A stretch of 9,068 bases of DNA from an uncultured Oscillospiraceae bacterium. GTDB taxonomy: Bacteria; Bacillota; Clostridia; Oscillospirales; Acutalibacteraceae. This document shows positions 6,566 through 9,068 of this stretch, piece by piece. Location: assembly GCA_900548085.1 (NCBI GenBank), contig URJF01000055.1, forward strand, positions 1 to 9,068, written 5' to 3'. Below the pieces are notes generated by a model. That model saw only the letters and a list, made by a program, of their open reading frames with translations. It had not been told where the DNA came from and ran no database searches. The position numbers and the translations under genes are program-made. Positions within the stretch are counted from its first letter, which is position 1, and every line of letters starts with the position of its first letter.

Positions 6566-7651
6566 ATGTCGAGAGTATACAATTTCAGTGCAGGTCCTTC
6601 TACCCTGCCGGAAAGCGTGTTGAAAAAAGCGGGAGCAGAGATTATGGACTACCACGGCAGCGGTCAGTCTGTTATGGAAATGAGCCACCGTTCAAAATGG
6701 TTTGACGATATTATCAAAGAGGCAGAAAAGCTGATGAGAGAGCTTTACAAGGTGCCGGATAATTATAAGGTGCTTTTCCTTCAGGGAGGCGCATCGGCAC
6801 AGTTTTCTGCTATTCCGCTTAATTTTATGAACGGCAGCGGAAAGGCTGACTATATCATTACGGGTCAGTGGGCAAAGAAAGCGTTTCAGGAGGCACAGAA
6901 ATACGGCGATGTTGTGGCTGCCGCTTCTTCAGCAGACAAAACTTTTACTTATATTCCTAAGACTAAGCCTGAGGATTTCCGTGATGACGCTGACTATGTA
7001 TATATTTGTATGAACAATACCATTTACGGTACTGTATATAAGGAACTTCCGCCTGTTGGTGACAAGGTACTTATTGCCGATGTTTCATCATGTGCTCTTT
7101 CAGAGCCTTTGGACATAAGTAAGTTTGGCGTTGTATATTTCGGTGCACAAAAGAATGTTGCTCCGGCAGGTTTGGTAGTAGTTATCGTAAGAGAGGATTT
7201 GTTGGGCAACGCTCGTGATATTACTCCTGTTATGATGAACTATAAGGTGCAGGCAGATGCCGACTCACTCTACAACACTCCGCCTTGCTGGACTATCTAT
7301 ATCTGCAAGCTCGTGTTGGATTGGATTAAGGAAGAATTCGGTTCATTGGACGCTATGAAAGTTCATAACGAAAAGAAAGCAAAAATTCTTTATGATTTCC
7401 TCGATTCCTCAAAGATGTTCCACGGCACTGTTGTTCCGGAGGATCGTTCACTTATGAATGTTCCGTTTGTAACAGACAGCGACGAGCTGAACGCAAAGTT
7501 CATCAAAGAGGCTACCGAGGCAGGTTTTGTTAACCTTAAGGGCCACAGAACAGTAGGCGGTATGAGAGCATCTATCTACAATGCTATGCCTATCGAGGGC
7601 GTAGAAAAGCTCGTAGAGTTTATGAAAAAATTTGAGGCAGAAAACGCATAA
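6566..7651 (+). CDS. serC: Phosphoserine aminotransferase
   Basis: This PLP enzyme converts 3-phosphohydroxypyruvate and glutamate to 3-phosphoserine and 2-oxoglutarate, the second step of serine synthesis, in the cytoplasm. The same enzyme often serves vitamin B6 synthesis. The 361 residues match the usual SerC length. The N-terminus YNFSAGPSTLP (5-15) is the family hallmark. MSHRSKWF at 39-46 supplies substrate-binding His and Arg, and GGASAQF at 74-80 with W102 contacts the cofactor. ADVSS at 171-175 holds the PLP-pyridine Asp172. K196 in GAQKN is the Schiff-base lysine. HRTVGGMRASIYNAMP at 327-342 carries the C-terminal substrate arginines. The start ATG follows GAGAGG at a 9-base spacing. 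Its TAA stop is part of the TAAGGAG that serves as serA's ribosome binding site, so the two genes are probably translated together. Confidence 0.96.
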   Translation: MSRVYNFSAGPSTLPESVLKKAGAEIMDYHGSGQSVMEMSHRSKWFDDIIKEAEKLMRELYKVPDNYKVLFLQGGASAQFSAIPLNFMNGSGKADYIITGQWAKKAFQEAQKYGDVVAAASSADKTFTYIPKTKPEDFRDDADYVYICMNNTIYGTVYKELPPVGDKVLIADVSSCALSEPLDISKFGVVYFGAQKNVAPAGLVVVIVREDLLGNARDITPVMMNYKVQADADSLYNTPPCWTIYICKLVLDWIKEEFGSLDAMKVHNEKKAKILYDFLDSSKMFHGTVVPEDRSLMNVPFVTDSDELNAKFIKEATEAGFVNLKGHRTVGGMRASIYNAMPIEGVEKLVEFMKKFEAENA

Positions 7652-7664
7652 GGAGACTTATCAA

Positions 7665-8822
7665 ATGTTTAACATAAAATTATTGAACAAAATTTCGGAT
7701 GTCGGATTATCAAAGTTCGACACAACAAAATATACATATGCAGATGATATAGAGAATCCTGACGCAATTATGGTGCGCTCTGCATCGATGCATGATATGA
7801 CGATGCCCGACAGTCTTTATGCAATAGCGAGAGCAGGTGCCGGCACAAACAATATTCCTGTAGCGGATTGTGCTCAAAAGGGCATTGTTGTGTTCAACAC
7901 TCCCGGTGCTAATGCAAATGCGGTTAAAGAACTTGTCATTCTCGGATTGCTTATTTCATCGAGAAAAGTAACTAAAGCTATTGATTGGTGCAAAACTATC
8001 AAAGACGAGGGCGACAATGTAGGCAAGACTGTAGAAAAGGGCAAATCCGCTTTTGCAGGTCCCGAAATTAAGGGCAAGACATTGGCTGTTATCGGTATGG
8101 GTGCTATTGGAAGATTGGTGGCAGAGGCAGCAGTTGACCTTGGCATGGAGGTTATCGGCTATGATCCGTTTTTGCCTAAGGATGCCGAGATGAAGCACGG
8201 CATTACCATCAACAACAATTTGGATGAGATTTTTCCTGTTGCGGACTATATCACCATTCATGTTCCTCTGAATGATGATACTAAGCACCTTATCAATGCC
8301 GAAAGCATCGAAAAGATGAAAGATACTGTCCGTATTATGAACTTTGCTAGAGGCGGTTTGGCTGACAGCGATGCTGTAGTTGAAGCTCTTGATGAGGGCA
8401 AAATGGCCTGCTATGTTACAGATTTTCCGGATGCAACTCTCATAGGTGTTGACGGCGTAATCGCTATTCCGCACCTGGGTGCTTCTACTCCGGAGAGTGA
8501 GGAAAACTGTGCGGCTATGGGTGCTCAGGAGCTTATCGATTTCTTGGAGTACGGTAATATTAAGAACAGCGTCAATATGCCGGCAGTTTCTATGCCAAAG
8601 AATGCAAAGAGCAGAGTAACGGTTATTCACAAGAATCAGCCTAATATGATTGCTACCATTACCGACACAATAAGCAAGGATGGTATCAATATCGCCGATT
8701 TTCAGGATAAGAACAGAGGCGAAATCGCATATTCAATCATTGATTGCGACAGCGATGTATCGGATACCGTTAAAGCAGATATAGAGTCTATCGATGGTGT
8801 TATCAGAGTAAGAGTTTTATAA
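7665..8822 (+). CDS. serA: D-3-phosphoglycerate dehydrogenase with ACT domain
   Basis: This enzyme oxidises 3-phosphoglycerate to 3-phosphohydroxypyruvate with NAD+, the first step of serine synthesis, feeding SerC. From the ATG at 7665 it has 385 residues, the short form seen in many Firmicutes. The frame is open back to a TTG at 7632 inside serC, but AGGAG (7651-7655) fixes the ATG. The substrate-binding part includes VRSASMHD (37-44) and AGAGTNNIPV (57-66). The Rossmann motif is VIGMGAIG (142-149), ending near D167 of GYDPF. The active site has R229 (NFARGG) and H270 (PHLGASTPESEE). The usual Glu after the DVF motif is not apparent: the segment reads YVTDFPDATLIG. A C-terminal ACT domain covers about 314-385 (SRVTVIHKNQPNMIATITD...), which in this family can bind serine for feedback control. 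Loss of function is unlikely given the intact frame and neighbours. Confidence 0.95.
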   Translation: MFNIKLLNKISDVGLSKFDTTKYTYADDIENPDAIMVRSASMHDMTMPDSLYAIARAGAGTNNIPVADCAQKGIVVFNTPGANANAVKELVILGLLISSRKVTKAIDWCKTIKDEGDNVGKTVEKGKSAFAGPEIKGKTLAVIGMGAIGRLVAEAAVDLGMEVIGYDPFLPKDAEMKHGITINNNLDEIFPVADYITIHVPLNDDTKHLINAESIEKMKDTVRIMNFARGGLADSDAVVEALDEGKMACYVTDFPDATLIGVDGVIAIPHLGASTPESEENCAAMGAQELIDFLEYGNIKNSVNMPAVSMPKNAKSRVTVIHKNQPNMIATITDTISKDGINIADFQDKNRGEIAYSIIDCDSDVSDTVKADIESIDGVIRVRVL

Positions 8823-8830
8823 TCCAACGC

Positions 8831-8865
8831 AAAAAGGTCAGCGACATTACCCGCTGACCTTTTTT
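8831..8865 (+). terminator. Rho-independent terminator of serC-serA
   Basis: GGTCAGCG (8836-8843) pairs with CGCTGACC (8852-8859). Flanking A and T runs extend the stem to 13 pairs, with the loop ACATTACC. A run of six T residues follows the G/C stem. It starts 8 bases after the serA stop. The A-run on the left means it could also act on the minus strand. Confidence 0.9.
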
Positions 8866-8971
8866 GTCGTAGCAGAATTGCCATAAGTTTGTGGCTGCTG
8901 GCTTGCACCCGGTAATAAGTTGCACGGTACAAACAGAAGCTCGTTTCAAATCCCTGTTTTCTGAAATCAAT
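8866..8971. other. Short non-coding spacer between two terminators
   Basis: I see no gene here. The only pattern is a short direct repeat, TTGCACCCGGTA at 8903 and TTGCACGGTA at 8920, with a 17-base period. No promoter or structured RNA stands out. Confidence 0.4.
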
Positions 8972-9003
8972 AAAAAAAGACAGACAGTCTAAAAGACTGT
9001 CTG
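8972..9003 (-). terminator. Terminator of the tRNA-Glu transcript
   Basis: A perfect 10-pair stem (8981-8990 with 8994-9003) has a loop of three A residues on the plus strand. On the minus strand it is followed by TC and seven T residues. It lies 7 bases downstream of the tRNA's CCA end. A TTTTT on the plus-strand side means it may work both ways. Confidence 0.85.
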
Positions 9004-9010
9004 CTTTTTA

Positions 9011-9068
9011 TGGTGACCCGGACGGGATTTGAACCCGTGTTACCGCCGTGAAAGGGCGATGTCTTAAC
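9011..9068 (-). tRNA. tRNA-Glu(UUC), 3' part; 5' end outside window
   Basis: Read on the minus strand, the visible 58 bases run from the end of the D arm (GTTAAGAC) to an encoded CCA at 9013-9011. The anticodon stem TCGCC/GGCGG encloses the loop CTTTCAC, giving anticodon TTC at 9052-9050, which reads Glu codons. The T arm is ACGGG-TTCAAAT-CCCGT. The acceptor 3' strand CCGGGTC is followed by discriminator A and CCA. The 5' acceptor strand and most of the D arm, about 17-18 bases, lie beyond the right edge. Nothing suggests the tRNA is broken or used as an integration site here. Confidence 0.93.

Noticed and set aside
7632..7664. TTG start extending SerA by 11 residues into serC
   Set aside because: The extension is coding sequence of serC in another frame, and AGGAG at 7651-7655 is correctly placed for the ATG at 7665.
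7956..8630. A 224-codon open frame on the minus strand
   Set aside because: It is antisense to serA and its translation shows no recognisable domain.
8938..8956. Possible tRNA remnant (TTTCAAATCC resembles a T loop)
   Set aside because: The flanking bases do not pair as a T stem and no anticodon arm or acceptor is present, so it is a chance likeness.

Overview
The window reads as a chromosomal housekeeping stretch of a low-to-mid GC Gram-positive anaerobe. A gut Clostridia / Oscillospirales (Ruminococcaceae-like) genome fits best. The reasons are GGAG-type ribosome binding sites, A/T-rich spacers, intrinsic terminators with long T tracts, a DUF1934 gene next to argS as in Bacillus (ywiB-argS), and a radical SAM/SPASM protein of the kind common in Clostridia. 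This placement is inference; no marker gene in the window fixes it.

Layout, left to right. (1) 1-596, plus strand: the C-terminal 197 residues of an unrecognised, probably envelope-associated protein, cut by the window edge. (2) 597-680: a convergent spacer with two back-to-back terminators, one per strand. (3) 681-5325, minus strand, read right to left: a four-gene run ddl (D-Ala-D-Ala ligase), DUF1934/YwiB-like, argS and a radical SAM/SPASM protein. The spacers are 10, 25 and 17 bases, so one transcript is likely, starting from a promoter near 5393-5421. (4) 5326-5502: a divergent A/T-rich promoter region. (5) 5503-6342, plus strand: a monocistronic gene for a 279-residue protein of unknown function. 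(6) 6343-6565: a terminator, then a near-consensus sigma-A promoter. (7) 6566-8822, plus strand: a serC-serA operon, two of the three steps from 3-phosphoglycerate to serine, ended by a strong terminator. (8) 8823-9068: a short spacer, then a terminator and the 3' part of a tRNA-Glu(UUC) gene on the minus strand, whose 5' end lies beyond the window.

How the genes fit together. ddl supplies D-Ala-D-Ala for peptidoglycan; its specificity loop is of the Tyr type, so ordinary D-Ala-D-Ala is expected. argS charges tRNA-Arg. The DUF1934 protein is a small predicted beta-barrel kept next to argS in several Firmicutes. The radical SAM protein at the operon's end has no assigned substrate. serC and serA form a biosynthetic pair; serB is not in the window.

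I found no CRISPR array, transposon, prophage, toxin-antitoxin or defence system. The points most worth a second look are the uncharacterised radical SAM enzyme behind argS, the 279-residue orphan, the lack of the canonical catalytic Glu in SerA, and a shared 24-base motif upstream of two promoters.
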